Of a stretch of DNA of 64,000 nucleotides, positions 8,871 to 17,819 are shown in pieces. Below the pieces are notes generated by a model that was not told where the DNA came from, ran no database searches, and saw only the letters and a program-made list of their open reading frames with translations. The stretch is from Hominenteromicrobium mulieris (lineage in GTDB: Bacteria > Bacillota > Clostridia > Oscillospirales > Acutalibacteraceae). Both the position numbers and the translations under genes were made by a program. Positions within the stretch are counted from its first letter, which is position 1. Each line of letters begins with the position of its first letter. The stretch is taken from NCBI RefSeq assembly GCF_020687165.1, contig NZ_JAJEQC010000011.1; one strand, 5' to 3'.

Positions 8871-9368
8871 TTAGATTACGTACTCAATTATTTCAAAGGA
8901 CTTTTTGTTGTTAATAAGTTCACACACCTTTATTACTAGTGGTGAAGCATTTTTCTCGCAAAAACTATCGATAGATATCCACTTGTAACCTAGAGAGTCA
9001 TTTTCGACCGAGCCTGATCTATCGTTTACATACTCACTAATTTCTTTCTCGCTATCACTTATGATGTCAATACAATACGTCATAGCAATATGATGCGTAT
9101 AATCGAAACCGTTATAGGGAGAGTTTGTCAATATATCGAAAGTACTCAAATTTTCTGAAATAGAAACACACAATCCGGTTTCTTCTTCTATTTCTCGGAT
9201 TAAGCATTCTGATATGCTTTCAGGATTTTCAAAGGATCCACCAGGAAGATCCCACAGTCCAGAATATGGTCCGCCGTTTTTTTCAATAACTAACAGTTCC
9301 TTTCTTTTATTCACACAAACACCATATACTCCATAATGTCTGTGCCACTGCTTATTGTTGTTTCGCAT
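8871..9368 (-). CDS. NUDIX hydrolase
   Basis: 165-residue Nudix-fold pyrophosphohydrolase. The box GX5EX7REUXEEXGU is complete: it begins in GGSFENPESIS and ends in REIEEETGL, so it should bind Mg2+ and be active on a nucleoside-diphosphate-linked substrate; which one cannot be told. The gene is clearly more AT-rich than its surroundings and lies between transposase remnants, so it was probably acquired. It follows a broken thymidylate-kinase fragment by 15 bp on the same strand, pointing to a former nucleotide-related operon. Confidence 0.85.
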   Translation of the reverse strand: MRNNNKQWHRHYGVYGVCVNKRKELLVIEKNGGPYSGLWDLPGGSFENPESISECLIREIEEETGLCVSISENLSTFDILTNSPYNGFDYTHHIAMTYCIDIISDSEKEISEYVNDRSGSVENDSLGYKWISIDSFCEKNASPLVIKVCELINNKKSFEIIEYVI

Positions 9369-9383
9369 GGTTTTCTATCTCCA

Positions 9384-9585
9384 TTATTTATAGACTTTTT
9401 TGAGTTGCTGAACTAGTTCGCTCAACATTTGAGCTTTTTCTTGTTTTGCATCAATAATTACAAATTTTCATTTTGTGGCATAACGCAAGAACGTATCTCT
9501 GACACGAGATTGGAATTCTAAAAAGCTAGTATCCGTGTCCGAATTATATATCATATCTTCTGCGTTGTAAATAGATATGACCCAC
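9384..9585 (-). pseudogene. Thymidylate kinase-like C-terminal fragment, disrupted
   Basis: On the minus strand the frame reads a dTMP-kinase-like ending (FQSRVRDTFLRYATK, then KFVIIDAKQEKAQML and a coiled C-terminus). A TGA interrupts it around the VIIDA strand; one extra A in the run of A residues would restore the frame. The N-terminal P-loop half is absent, removed at the junction with the transposase at about 9590. Assignment rests on the FVIIDA-helix pattern, so it is moderate. Confidence 0.5.
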
Positions 9586-9616
9586 AAAGAGATAAAAAGA
9601 GTGGGATAGAAAAGAA

Positions 9617-10441
9617 TCAGGCGTTAGAAAGAATTTCACGGAGGAGATCAAGAGGGCTTTTGCCGCCCAGCGTGCGCATGGGCTTTCTGTTGCTCCAGTG
9701 CAAATGATCTTTGAGCTTTCGGTTTAGATCTTCTACACTTGCAAACTTTTCCCAGTTGTAAAAATAGCGCTGATCGTTTCGATGACTCCGCTCTACCTTG
9801 CCGTTGTGCCAAGGCGTTCTGGGTGGAATCACCTTGTGCTGCACACCGGCGTTCTTCAAAGCAATGTCAAACGGACAGAGTTCCGTATCGCTGATGTACT
9901 TGTATGTAAACTCCGTCCCGTTATCCGTCTGGATTGTCTGAATCTAGAACGGAAATATTTTTTGAAGCATTTTGAAGAACTTTACCGAGTTTTCCGGTGT
10001 ATGCTCCTCAAACCCGTAAATAAAACGTATTCTGGTGCATTCGTCTATGGCTGTCCATCGGTATAAGTGCTTTCCGTCTCGTTTTGCTGCGCCTTTCAGG
10101 AAGTTATACGGCACTTCTTTAACGTCTACCTGCACTTTTTCTCCCGGAACAAGAATCTCGGAATACCGGCGGTCACTCTTGCGTATGTTTGGCTTTTCCT
10201 GCTTGCCTCCGCACAGTCCGAGTCTTTTGGCGGCATAGATGAATCCGCTGTAGCTTCTGCTGTAACCGCCTTCCTTTGCCGCCATATATGCACCTTCCCA
10301 GCCGTAGCGAAAGTAAGACTGCCGCACAGCTTCACGAATCATATCTTCTTCACGGGCTGTATGCTGATGCGGATGGCTATTCGGTCTGTGCGACTTTTCT
10401 TTCAACGATTACCGGAATTCCGTCGTCTCTTTCTGCAACAC
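9617..10441 (-). pseudogene. Integrase-core (DDE) transposase with two nonsense codons
   Basis: One continuous frame of 275 codons runs from a GTG at 10441 (AAAAGGAG 5 nt upstream) to 9617. It is broken by TAA at 10412-10414 and TAG at 9944-9946. It carries an rve integrase core: WTAIDECTRIRF (first catalytic Asp), QTDNGTEF (second Asp) and WHNGKVERSHR (Glu), as in IS481/IS3-type transposases. It is full length but dead. With the remnants at 8384-8820 it brackets the Nudix cargo. Confidence 0.8.
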
Positions 10442-10479
10442 TGCACTCCTTTTGATTAGCGTTTTTTTCTCCACACCCC

Positions 10480-10534
10480 TTGCAAACCAGAAAGAAGCGC
10501 GGTATAATATGACCGGAAGAACCGAAACGGTCAT
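10480..10534 (+). promoter_or_regulatory. Promoter and candidate autoregulatory operator of the first TetR gene
   Basis: TTGCAA (10480-10485), a 17-bp spacer and TATAAT (10503-10508) form a near-consensus promoter. Directly after it an inverted repeat, ATGACCG (10509-10515) with CGGTCAT (10528-10534), covers the expected transcription start, the usual position of a TetR autoregulatory operator. Binding by this particular TetR is inference. Confidence 0.65.
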
Positions 10535-10554
10535 ATTTCAGGGAGGGTGCGGCC

Positions 10555-11133
10555 TTGGCTTTTACCGATTACGAGACTGAGCAGCTCCGCAAGGCGTTGC
10601 TGAAGGAAACGAGACATTGTGCTGTCACGCTGGGGATGAAGAAAACCTCAGTGGATCAACTGACAAAGGCTGTCGGTATCGCAAAAGGCTCATTTTATAA
10701 ATTCTTCGAATCCAAGGAGATGGCCTTCTTCGCGGTTTTGGAGAACATTCACTCCGAGCTTTACGGGGTGGCTGACCAGGCGTTGCACAGAAATGGCGGC
10801 CTGCCAACATCGGAGCGCGCGGCAGAGGCGGTTCTGGCCGTCTGCCGGCGGCTGTCCGATACCGGCGACATGGTTTTCATTGAACATGACGCCAAGTTGC
10901 TTTTACAGAGATTGCCGGAGGGCGTCAAAAAGGAACATTACCACGATGACGAGACGCACATTCGTCTGCTTCTGGAAAAATATGGCCTTGTTCCTAAACG
11001 GGGGATTTCACTTGCCGCCGCGACAGTACGCGGACTGATTCTGACCGTCTCACACAAGGAGCAAATCGGAGAACTGTACCCGCAGGTACTGGAAACGCTG
11101 GTGTACGGCGCTTGCAGGGAGTTATTTAAATAA
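10555..11133 (+). CDS. TetR/AcrR-family regulator (first of two)
   Basis: 192 residues, typical TetR size. The N-terminal helix-turn-helix reads TSVDQLTKAVGIAKGSFYKFF (about 31-51); the rest is the helical ligand-binding and dimer domain. Translation starts at TTG 10555, 8 nt after GGGAGGG; no ATG is nearby. A terminator follows, then the methyltransferase operon, so it is separately transcribed. It is a candidate repressor of the two operons that share the GGTTAG palindrome, but its own promoter carries a different palindrome. Confidence 0.85.
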   Translation: MAFTDYETEQLRKALLKETRHCAVTLGMKKTSVDQLTKAVGIAKGSFYKFFESKEMAFFAVLENIHSELYGVADQALHRNGGLPTSERAAEAVLAVCRRLSDTGDMVFIEHDAKLLLQRLPEGVKKEHYHDDETHIRLLLEKYGLVPKRGISLAAATVRGLILTVSHKEQIGELYPQVLETLVYGACRELFK

Positions 11134-11136
11134 GCG

Positions 11137-11160
11137 GAAGGCCGCAGAGATGCGGCTTTT
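11137..11160 (+). terminator. Terminator after the first TetR gene
   Basis: GCCGCA (11141-11146) pairs with TGCGGC (11151-11156), extended by A-T pairs on both sides, with a GAGA loop and a final T-run. Confidence 0.7.
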
Positions 11161-11172
11161 CTGAGATACAAT

Positions 11173-11225
11173 GGTTAGCACCATCTAACCGTTCGGGTGC
11201 ACGCGTCGGTTAGGTTAATCTAACA
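11173..11225 (+). promoter_or_regulatory. Two tandem GGTTAG-N6-CTAAC operator palindromes upstream of the methyltransferase operon
   Basis: A perfect palindrome, GGTTAG-CACCAT-CTAACC (11173-11190), and a near copy, GGTTAG-GTTAAT-CTAACA (11208-11225), lie between a weak -10 candidate TACAAT (11167-11172) and the AAAGGA ribosome site of the first gene. The same sequence occurs upstream of the ECF transporter operon (28730-28747). The 18-bp length and symmetry suit a TetR dimer. Confidence 0.7.
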
Positions 11226-11243
11226 TTGAAAGGAATGATAGCG

Positions 11244-11858
11244 ATGCAGGGACACAAGAATTTCTGGGACAAAAATGCCGGTCGGTACGACCGCTTTATG
11301 CGAAAGGATTGGGCGGCGTATGACGAGATGTATGAGCTGATCCGGCCGGTTGTAAAAGCCAAGACGGTGTTGGAGCTGGCGACCGGCACGGGATTGATTG
11401 CAAAACACATCGTAAACGCGGCGGCGCACATCGAGGCGACGGACGCCTCTGCGGAGATGATCGCTGAGGCAAAGCGAGATACCCGCTCTGCCAAGCTGCA
11501 CTTCTCCGTGCAGGATATGTTCCGCCTGCCCTATGCGGATAAGTCCTTTGATGTAGTGATCGTGTCCAACGCGCTGCACATCGTGCCGCAGCCAGAGAAA
11601 GCCCTTGCCGAGATCCGCCGGGTGCTGAAGGATGACGGCGTGTTGATTGCGCCCACCTTCACCCATGCGGGAAACTCGTTTTCCGGCAAGGTCAGGGCAT
11701 TTTTTATGAGGATGGCAGGCTTTCCCCTCCGCAGCAAGTGGACGAGCGCGGAATACCTGCGTTTCCTACGGCAAAACGGCTGGGCGGTGCGGAAAAGCGC
11801 TGTTCTGAAGGCATCCTTCCCGCTGACCTATGCGGAATGTGTGAAATCGGAGGTGTGA
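11244..11858 (+). CDS. Class I SAM-dependent methyltransferase (MT1)
   Basis: About 204 residues, Methyltransf_11/25 type. The SAM-binding motif I is VLELATGTGL (~40-49), the acidic end of strand 2 is IEATDAS, and the post-motif strand is FDVVIVSNALH. The acceptor is unknown. The ATG at 11244 has AAAGGA 9-10 nt upstream; earlier in-frame TTG and ATG codons overlap the operator or the ribosome site. First gene of the long operon, with 4 bp to the next gene. Confidence 0.8.
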   Translation: MQGHKNFWDKNAGRYDRFMRKDWAAYDEMYELIRPVVKAKTVLELATGTGLIAKHIVNAAAHIEATDASAEMIAEAKRDTRSAKLHFSVQDMFRLPYADKSFDVVIVSNALHIVPQPEKALAEIRRVLKDDGVLIAPTFTHAGNSFSGKVRAFFMRMAGFPLRSKWTSAEYLRFLRQNGWAVRKSAVLKASFPLTYAECVKSEV

Positions 11859-11862
11859 TAAG

Positions 11863-12468
11863 ATGTCATTTTTTGAGAACACCAGAAAGCCTGTGGGGCT
11901 TGGCGGGAAAATCATGGTCGCCATGATGAACCTGGGGCACCGTCCTGTGGCACGGTGGGGACTTCGCTTTTTGGAGCTTACTCTGGACGCCAAGGTGCTG
12001 GACTGCGGCTGCGGCGGAGGGGCGAACATCAAGAGACTTCTGAAAAAATGCCCGGAAGGTATTGTCAAGGGCATTGACTATTCCCCCGTCAGTGTAGAGA
12101 AATCCAAAAAGGTCAACGAGGCCGCCATAGCGGAGGGCCGCTGCACCGTTCTGCAAGGCAGCGTGGCGGATATGATTTTTGCAGGCGACTGGTTCGATGC
12201 GGTAACGGCCTTTGAAACCGTCTATTTCTGGCCCGATCTGCCGCGGTGCTTCCGGGAGGTTTACCGGGTGCTGAAGCCCGGCGGGACATTGCTCATCTGC
12301 AACGAGAGCAATGGCGACTCGGACAAGGATGAGAAGTGGACGGAGATCATCGGCGGCATGACCATCTACAAGGACGCCGAGCTGAAGATGTATCTGGAGC
12401 AGGCGGGCTTTCACGATGTGCAGATACGCAAAAAGAAAAGCTGGCTCTGCATTACGGCGTGGAAATGA
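11863..12468 (+). CDS. Class I SAM-dependent methyltransferase (MT2)
   Basis: 201 residues. Motif I VLDCGCGGGANI (~44-55) and the strand-2 acidic segment GIDYSP are clear, as are the strand-4 segment FDAVTAFETVYFW and the late motif VLKPGGTLLICNE. It belongs to the ubiquinone/menaquinone-methyltransferase-like group, which acts on many small molecules, so the substrate is not deducible. It is translated 4 bp after MT1 and is only distantly similar to it, so the two probably make different modifications. Confidence 0.85.
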   Translation: MSFFENTRKPVGLGGKIMVAMMNLGHRPVARWGLRFLELTLDAKVLDCGCGGGANIKRLLKKCPEGIVKGIDYSPVSVEKSKKVNEAAIAEGRCTVLQGSVADMIFAGDWFDAVTAFETVYFWPDLPRCFREVYRVLKPGGTLLICNESNGDSDKDEKWTEIIGGMTIYKDAELKMYLEQAGFHDVQIRKKKSWLCITAWK

Positions 12469-12480
12469 GGGGGCTAAATC

Positions 12481-13386
12481 ATGAGTATCTTTGCATCTAT
12501 CTTACGCAGCGTATACAAGCTCTCCGGCGCGAAAAAGGCATTCGCCTTGCCGGAGGATGCACTGCGAAAGGAAATTGAAAAGCAGAACCGGCATCGTGGC
12601 GTTTTTACGCCCACCGACCGCAAGGCATATTATGAAACGATCGCGGTAAACGGCTTTCCCTGCCTGATCGTGCGAGAGCATCCGAAGCCGTCCGAGCGCG
12701 CGATTCTCTATTTCTTTGGCGGCGGCATGGTGATCGGCCCCGATAAGGGCGACCTGCCTGTGATGCGCAAGCTCTGCCGCGAGACCGGCTGTGATGTGTG
12801 GTTTCCGTTTTACCCGCTCTGCATGGAACACTGCATTACTGAAACCTACGCGATGGTGTACGAATGTTATCGAAAAATGATTGCACTGTACGGCGGCGGA
12901 AATGTCAGTACTTGTGGCTTTTCCTCCGGCGGTGCGCTGGCGCTGGGCATTGCGGCGCACAACAACGCGCAGCCCAAACCGCTGCCGCATCCGAGGCACA
13001 TTGTCGCCGTATCCCCCGGTGAGGTGCCGTGGAACGATGCGGAAAAGGCGCGGATGCGGGTGCTCAATGAAAGGGATGTTTCCATCGATTATGCCTTTAT
13101 GGTGACGGTGGAGAAGTTCATGCGGCACGGCTGCGAGAATGTGCCGGACTATATGCTCTCCGGCTCTCGGGGAGATTTTACCGGCGTGGGCGATATTCAC
13201 TTCTTCTATTCTGCCGACGAGGTGCTCTACGGCGCTTTGCCGGACTTTGAGGAAGCCTGCAAACGGGCAAATGTCCCCTGTACGGTGTCTGCCCGCCCGA
13301 AGATGGTGCATTGCTACTGTATGCTGCCGATCTTCAAGGAGGCAAAGGAGGACTTTGCGAAAATCGTGGACATTTTGAAAAAATGA
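12481..13386 (+). CDS. Alpha/beta hydrolase, hormone-sensitive-lipase-like
   Basis: 301 residues. The oxyanion-hole motif FFGGGMV (about 79-85, in place of HGGG) and the nucleophile elbow GFSSGG are visible, with a likely acid in YSADEVL and the catalytic His in KMVHCY near the end. This is the lipase/esterase (HSL) branch, cytoplasmic, acting on carboxylic esters or thioesters. It sits between methyltransferases, and there is no signal peptide. It could be an esterase that unmasks or proof-reads an intermediate of this pathway; that is inference. Confidence 0.75.
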   Translation: MSIFASILRSVYKLSGAKKAFALPEDALRKEIEKQNRHRGVFTPTDRKAYYETIAVNGFPCLIVREHPKPSERAILYFFGGGMVIGPDKGDLPVMRKLCRETGCDVWFPFYPLCMEHCITETYAMVYECYRKMIALYGGGNVSTCGFSSGGALALGIAAHNNAQPKPLPHPRHIVAVSPGEVPWNDAEKARMRVLNERDVSIDYAFMVTVEKFMRHGCENVPDYMLSGSRGDFTGVGDIHFFYSADEVLYGALPDFEEACKRANVPCTVSARPKMVHCYCMLPIFKEAKEDFAKIVDILKK

Positions 13387-13430
13387 GATCGGAAACGGTC
13401 GTGTGATGATTGAAATACGGAGGGAAACCC

Positions 13431-14114
13431 ATGGAACGAAAAGAAGTCATTCGCGGTGCGTACCGACTGACAGGCGGCAACAATTTTTATGACGGCATGA
13501 TCACCTGCTCTACCCTGAGCGGGAAAGCGGTGTGCCGTCTGGTGTGGGATATGAACAAGGCGGAATGTGATGCTTATCTTGAAAAAGCACTGTCGGGTAT
13601 TCCAGATGATTTCTCTGGCAAGCTGCTGGAGGTGCCGGTAGGGACGGGTATCCTGACCATGCCGGTTTATCAGACGCTGCCAAAAGCAGACATCACCTGT
13701 CTAGATTACTCGGCGGATATGATGGGACAGGCGCAGGAAAAGGCCGACCGCCTGCACCTGAAAAACGTAACCTTTCGGCAGGGTGATGTGGGCGCACTTC
13801 CCTATGCGGACGGTGCGTTTGATATTGTGTTGTCGCTGAACGGCTTTCATGCTTTTCCGGACAAGGAAGCCGCCTATCGGGAGGTTTTCCGGGTTTTGAG
13901 ACCCGGCGGGACATTCTGCGGCTGCTTCTATGTGAGGGACGAACAGAAGCGGACAGACTGGTTTATCCGGCACATTTATGAAAAGGCGGGCTTCTTCACA
14001 CCGCCCTATGAGACGGTTTCCAGTCTGAAAGCGCGGCTGGATGGAATGTATACGGATGTGGACATGGGAAACCTGAAAAGCATGGCGTGGTTTGTCTGCC
14101 GAAAATCAAAATAG
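13431..14114 (+). CDS. Class I SAM-dependent methyltransferase (MT3)
   Basis: 227 residues counted from the ATG at 13431, which has GGAGGG 6-8 nt upstream (an earlier TTG lacks one). Motif I is degenerate, LLEVPVGTGIL, but the acidic CLDYSADM, the FDIVLSLNGFHAF strand and VLRPGGTFCG are standard. The N-terminal ~55 residues (YRLTGGNNFYDGMITC) resemble those of small-molecule methyltransferases that use them as a substrate lid. Confidence 0.82.
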   Translation: MERKEVIRGAYRLTGGNNFYDGMITCSTLSGKAVCRLVWDMNKAECDAYLEKALSGIPDDFSGKLLEVPVGTGILTMPVYQTLPKADITCLDYSADMMGQAQEKADRLHLKNVTFRQGDVGALPYADGAFDIVLSLNGFHAFPDKEAAYREVFRVLRPGGTFCGCFYVRDEQKRTDWFIRHIYEKAGFFTPPYETVSSLKARLDGMYTDVDMGNLKSMAWFVCRKSK

Positions 14115-14125
14115 GGAGCGATAAT

Positions 14126-14989
14126 ATGTCAAAGAAAGCAACCGAATTTCAGAAAAAAGAAATGAGCAAAATGTACCGCGGCAAGGAAATCTTCAAGCCG
14201 CTGAATACCGGCTGGATCGACGACCATGTGGCCTGCGTGCGGGAGTGGGTGGCCAACATCTTCTTCTACCGCAAAGGCGATACGACCATTATGATCGATG
14301 CGGGCTACAACTACGACCGCCTTGCCGAAAAAATGGGCTGGCTCGGCATTGATCCGAAGTCGATACGCCATATCCTTATCACCCATCAGGACACCGACCA
14401 TGTGGGCGCGGTGGAGTCCGACAGTCCGGGATTGTTCCGGGACGCAAAGCTGTACATAGGCGAGGTTGAGAACCGGTATCTCACCGGCGAGGTGCGGCGA
14501 AAAGTGATCTATCATCTCTATAAATTACCGCAGGTCACGATCAACAACGAAAAGGTGCTGCTGCATGACGGCGAGGTTTTCGACATTGACGGCATCAAAA
14601 TCGAATGCTTCCTTGTTCCCGGTCATACCTGGGGTCATATGGTCTACCTCATTGACGATGAGTATTTGTTTACCGGTGACACGCTGTGGTTCGGCGCAGA
14701 TGGCGGATATAGCTTCATTTCCTCGTTGGCAGAGGACAATAAGCTGGCTGTGCAGTCACTTGCGGAGCTGGAGCGTAAGCTGCGCGCACGCGGTTTGCAT
14801 CCGTATTTCATCACCGGTCACACGGGATGGACGGACAATTTGGAATTTGCTTTTGCCCATAAGGACAAGCTCTGTTCGCCATTCAAAAAACGGGTACACG
14901 ACCCGTCGGCGCCCTATGATGCCTACGACGAATCGGACGATACCGAAGAAAATGCAAAGAGCGGTTTTCTGAAAGGCGTGGGAAGATGA
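14126..14989 (+). CDS. Metallo-beta-lactamase-fold hydrolase
   Basis: 287 residues from the ATG at 14126 (GGGAG upstream). The metal site is complete: THQDTDHVG (the HxHxDH signature with Gln at the second position, as in several glyoxalase-II-like and lactonase-like members), GHTWGHM, FTGDTLWFG and the final ITGHTGW histidine. The family hydrolyses thioesters, lactones or phosphodiesters with two zinc or iron ions. No signal peptide, so cytoplasmic. Its 3' end overlaps the next ATG by 4 bp, showing translational coupling with an ATC-hydrolase-family gene. Confidence 0.85.
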   Translation: MSKKATEFQKKEMSKMYRGKEIFKPLNTGWIDDHVACVREWVANIFFYRKGDTTIMIDAGYNYDRLAEKMGWLGIDPKSIRHILITHQDTDHVGAVESDSPGLFRDAKLYIGEVENRYLTGEVRRKVIYHLYKLPQVTINNEKVLLHDGEVFDIDGIKIECFLVPGHTWGHMVYLIDDEYLFTGDTLWFGADGGYSFISSLAEDNKLAVQSLAELERKLRARGLHPYFITGHTGWTDNLEFAFAHKDKLCSPFKKRVHDPSAPYDAYDESDDTEENAKSGFLKGVGR

Positions 14990-15687
14990 AGGACAGCGAA
15001 TTGCAATTTGACCGCAGCTGTCACGTCTTATATTCCAAGCCCTGCAAAAAGGAAATTCTGGCGAAAATCGCCCTGCACTATCCGGAGGCGGAGCGCGAGG
15101 CGGTCTGGGAGCAGGTGCAGCTGAGATACGCAGAGCTTCTTTCCGACTGGCGCACAGACCTCGGCGGCAAGAAGAATTTTCACAACGGCGCAGGCGGCAC
15201 CTACGACTGCATCGCCATCATGTGCTTTTACGATGTGTGCCGGGATGTGGTCACATTCCGCGAAATGGAAGAGATCGAAGAGAATCTGATCCTGCCGGCG
15301 TTCCGGAAGCTGCGCTTCGTTGACATCAATAAGCCGTTTTGGAAAAGGCTGATGTATCGGGCATTCACCACCGCCAAAAAGCGCTGCGATGCATGGCACG
15401 ATTACGAGATGAATGTTGCGCCTTACGAAGGCGGCAAGCCCATCTATTATGAATTTACGGCGTGTCCGGCGGCGGAATTTGCCAAGCAGTTCGGATTTAC
15501 GGACATTATGCCCGCCCTGTGCAATGTGGACTATGCGTCCATGGAGCTGCTGCATGCCAAGCTCGTGCGGACAACTACCTGCGTGGACGGCTACCAGTGC
15601 GACTACACCATCTGCGGCGATAAAGACCCATACTTAAAGGAACATCCCGAATATCGAGATGAGGCGGGCTTCAGGAGGAATCGGTAA
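14986..15687 (+). CDS. L-2-amino-thiazoline-4-carboxylate hydrolase family protein (copy 1)
   Basis: 233 residues. The C-terminal half has the pattern shared by four genes of this operon: a Cys in YEFTACPAAEF, then MPALCNVDYASMELL, an Arg-Thr-Thr run and a closing GYQCDYTICGDKD. This matches the ATC hydrolase family named after the Pseudomonas enzyme that opens the thiazoline ring on the way to cysteine; most Firmicute members have no proven activity. Start and stop overlap the neighbours (ATGA, TAATG). Confidence 0.7.
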   Translation: MKDSELQFDRSCHVLYSKPCKKEILAKIALHYPEAEREAVWEQVQLRYAELLSDWRTDLGGKKNFHNGAGGTYDCIAIMCFYDVCRDVVTFREMEEIEENLILPAFRKLRFVDINKPFWKRLMYRAFTTAKKRCDAWHDYEMNVAPYEGGKPIYYEFTACPAAEFAKQFGFTDIMPALCNVDYASMELLHAKLVRTTTCVDGYQCDYTICGDKDPYLKEHPEYRDEAGFRRNR

Positions 15688-16181
15688 TGCTTTTACAGGT
15701 GATTTTGGAAGGCATCGGGCTGGGCGTTCTGCTCATTTTGGTTTGCGCCATCGGTATCCGCAAGGGCGCGGTGGGCATGGTGCATCTTTACAGCCCGGAG
15801 GTGCAGGAGCGGTGCGTAACGCTGGGACTTACAACACACGCGAAAATCAAGCGAAATGCTTTGATTTTCAAAGCTGTCTGCGTCCCCGGCTACATCGCCT
15901 ATGTGCTGGTCTGCGTCTATGCGCTCAACGGCGCAAAGGGCTTCGTTCAGGGCTTTTGGCAGCTGCTGGTCATACTGTCCGTTATGAATCTCATAGACCG
16001 ATTTTGGGTTGACGGCTATTGGGTAGGACATACGAACGCATGGGAAATTCCGGGAACGGAAGACCTGAAACCCTACATTACAGCCAAGGATAAGGGCAAA
16101 AAGTGGCTGTTCGGCACGGTGGGCATGGCGGTCATTTCGGCAGCACTGGCGGCAATCATGATGCTTTTTATGGAAAGCTGA
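15687..16181 (+). CDS. Small integral membrane protein of unknown function
   Basis: 164 residues with about four hydrophobic segments (roughly 5-25, 53-75, 85-105, 140-160). The start overlaps the preceding stop as TAATG, with AGGAGG in front, so expression is coupled to ATC copy 1. I do not recognise the family. In this context it may place the cytoplasmic enzymes at the membrane or carry a lipophilic intermediate; this is a guess from position only. Confidence 0.65.
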   Translation: MLLQVILEGIGLGVLLILVCAIGIRKGAVGMVHLYSPEVQERCVTLGLTTHAKIKRNALIFKAVCVPGYIAYVLVCVYALNGAKGFVQGFWQLLVILSVMNLIDRFWVDGYWVGHTNAWEIPGTEDLKPYITAKDKGKKWLFGTVGMAVISAALAAIMMLFMES

Positions 16182-16191
16182 GGCGATAGAA

Positions 16192-16965
16192 ATGCTGTTT
16201 CAAACATATGGCGACAGGAGGAATCCTGCCGTGCTGTTCTTTCATGCTATGGGCGTGACAGGCGCAAGCAGCGAACCGATTGCGAGGTTTTTGCAGGATC
16301 GGTATTTCTGCATTCTGCCCACCTCCACCGTTTACTGCGAGGGGCAGAAATATGTCAGCAAGCTGGACGAAATACGGCAGGTGGAGGACTTTCTGCATCG
16401 ACAGGGAGTGGAGCGGCTGGCGATGGTGGTCGCTTCTTCCATCGGTGCAGACCTTGCCATGGCGTTTCTGACGCAGACGAAGCTGCCCGTGGAGCACGCT
16501 TTCTTTGACGGCGGGCAGTTCGCCCAAATCGGAAAGGGCACGCGCCGTATCATGACGCCGTTTCTGTATTTTGCCATCAAGAGCCTATATTGGTCGAAGG
16601 GCGGTACGCTGAAAAAGATACTGTGGTGTGACGACGATTCCATAAAGCCGTATTTTATAGCCGCAGGGGAAAATCTGACCTATACAAATTTGCGACGGCA
16701 GATTTCGGACAGCCTGGAGGATAAGCCCTTTCCGTCCCTTCCCGAGGAACTGCAAAAGCACAGCTATTTTGAGTTTGGCAGCATAGAAGATCATTTCAAA
16801 TACCGTCAGGCGGTGATGGAAGCCTACCCCTGCGGCCATTATCCCGTGTTTGAGGGATACGAGCATATGCAATATCAGATTCGCGATCCAAAGGGGTTCG
16901 CCGAAATGCTGGCATATATCGCCGAGCGTGACTGTATGCCGGAACTGCCATTTATCAGAAAGTGA
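16192..16965 (+). CDS. Alpha/beta hydrolase (second of three)
   Basis: 257 residues. The N-terminus has the strand-HxMG oxyanion pattern (VLFFHAMGVTG), the nucleophile elbow is VVASSIGADLAM (Ser in ASSIGA), and a candidate His lies in FEGYEHMQYQ. No signal peptide. It differs from the HSL-like enzyme at 12481 in every motif, so the two are not recent duplicates. Substrate unknown. Confidence 0.7.
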   Translation: MLFQTYGDRRNPAVLFFHAMGVTGASSEPIARFLQDRYFCILPTSTVYCEGQKYVSKLDEIRQVEDFLHRQGVERLAMVVASSIGADLAMAFLTQTKLPVEHAFFDGGQFAQIGKGTRRIMTPFLYFAIKSLYWSKGGTLKKILWCDDDSIKPYFIAAGENLTYTNLRRQISDSLEDKPFPSLPEELQKHSYFEFGSIEDHFKYRQAVMEAYPCGHYPVFEGYEHMQYQIRDPKGFAEMLAYIAERDCMPELPFIRK

Positions 16966-16974
16966 GATGTACCT

Positions 16975-17805
16975 ATGAAATACAAAATTGAGAAAAACAC
17001 CGTGCAGGAGACGCTGATCATTCCGCTGTATGCGAGGAAGGTCTGCTCAGAGCTGTATCCGAATCTTTATCGGGATGAAACGGCGGTGCAGCTGATCGGT
17101 GAGATCGACTATGACTTTTCAGAGGCGGAGAAAAACTCCCGCAGCCTCATGCAGCGTTTCGGTTCACTGGAGGTGGCCATGCGGCAGAATGACCTTGCTT
17201 TTGAGGCGCGGGATTATCTGAAATCTCACCCCAATGCGGCGGTGGTCAATCTGGGCTGCGGACTGGACAGCACAGGGAGAAGCTGCGATAACGGCAGCTG
17301 CAAAATTTACAATCTGGACTTTCCCGATGTGATCGCCGTGCGCAATGAACTGCTGCCCGCCGGAAAGCGGGAGGAAAGCATCCCTTGTGATTTGAACAAT
17401 ACCGAGTGGTTCCCCCAAATCGATGCCTCCGGCGGCGCGGTGTTCTTTGCCTCCGGCGTGTTCTACTACTTTTTGACCGAACAGGTCAAGGCTTTGATTC
17501 AAAAAATGGCAGACGCTTTTCCCGGCGGCGTGCTGGTATTTGACGCAGCGAACCGGACGGCGGTAAAGATGATTGCCAAGACATGGCTCAAGAGCGCGAA
17601 GATCAAGGATGTGGGCGCGTATTTTGCGGTTTCAGACGCAAAAAGTGAGCTTTCCCTGTGGGACAGTCGCTTGCAGGTCACCAGCCGGGGCTATATGCTG
17701 GGCTACAATGATTTGAAGGACCCGTCCGTCAGCGGCTTTTTCCGTTTTCTCGCCAGGGTCGGTGACGGAATGATGAAGATGCAGATTGTAAAGATCAACT
17801 TTTGA
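16975..17805 (+). CDS. Leucine carboxyl methyltransferase-family (TcmP-like) O-methyltransferase
   Basis: 276 residues, the size of bacterial LCM/PPM1-family enzymes such as the tetracenomycin O-methyltransferase TcmP. Signatures are LYARKVCSELYPNLYRDE near the start, the SAM motif VVNLGCGLDST (~90-100) and the strand FFASGVFYYF. These enzymes methylate carboxyl or hydroxyl groups, often in secondary metabolism. It is the fourth and most distinctive methyltransferase here and the best hint that the operon tailors a small molecule. Confidence 0.8.
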   Translation: MKYKIEKNTVQETLIIPLYARKVCSELYPNLYRDETAVQLIGEIDYDFSEAEKNSRSLMQRFGSLEVAMRQNDLAFEARDYLKSHPNAAVVNLGCGLDSTGRSCDNGSCKIYNLDFPDVIAVRNELLPAGKREESIPCDLNNTEWFPQIDASGGAVFFASGVFYYFLTEQVKALIQKMADAFPGGVLVFDAANRTAVKMIAKTWLKSAKIKDVGAYFAVSDAKSELSLWDSRLQVTSRGYMLGYNDLKDPSVSGFFRFLARVGDGMMKMQIVKINF

Positions 17806-17819
17806 AAGAGGCGTTTTGA

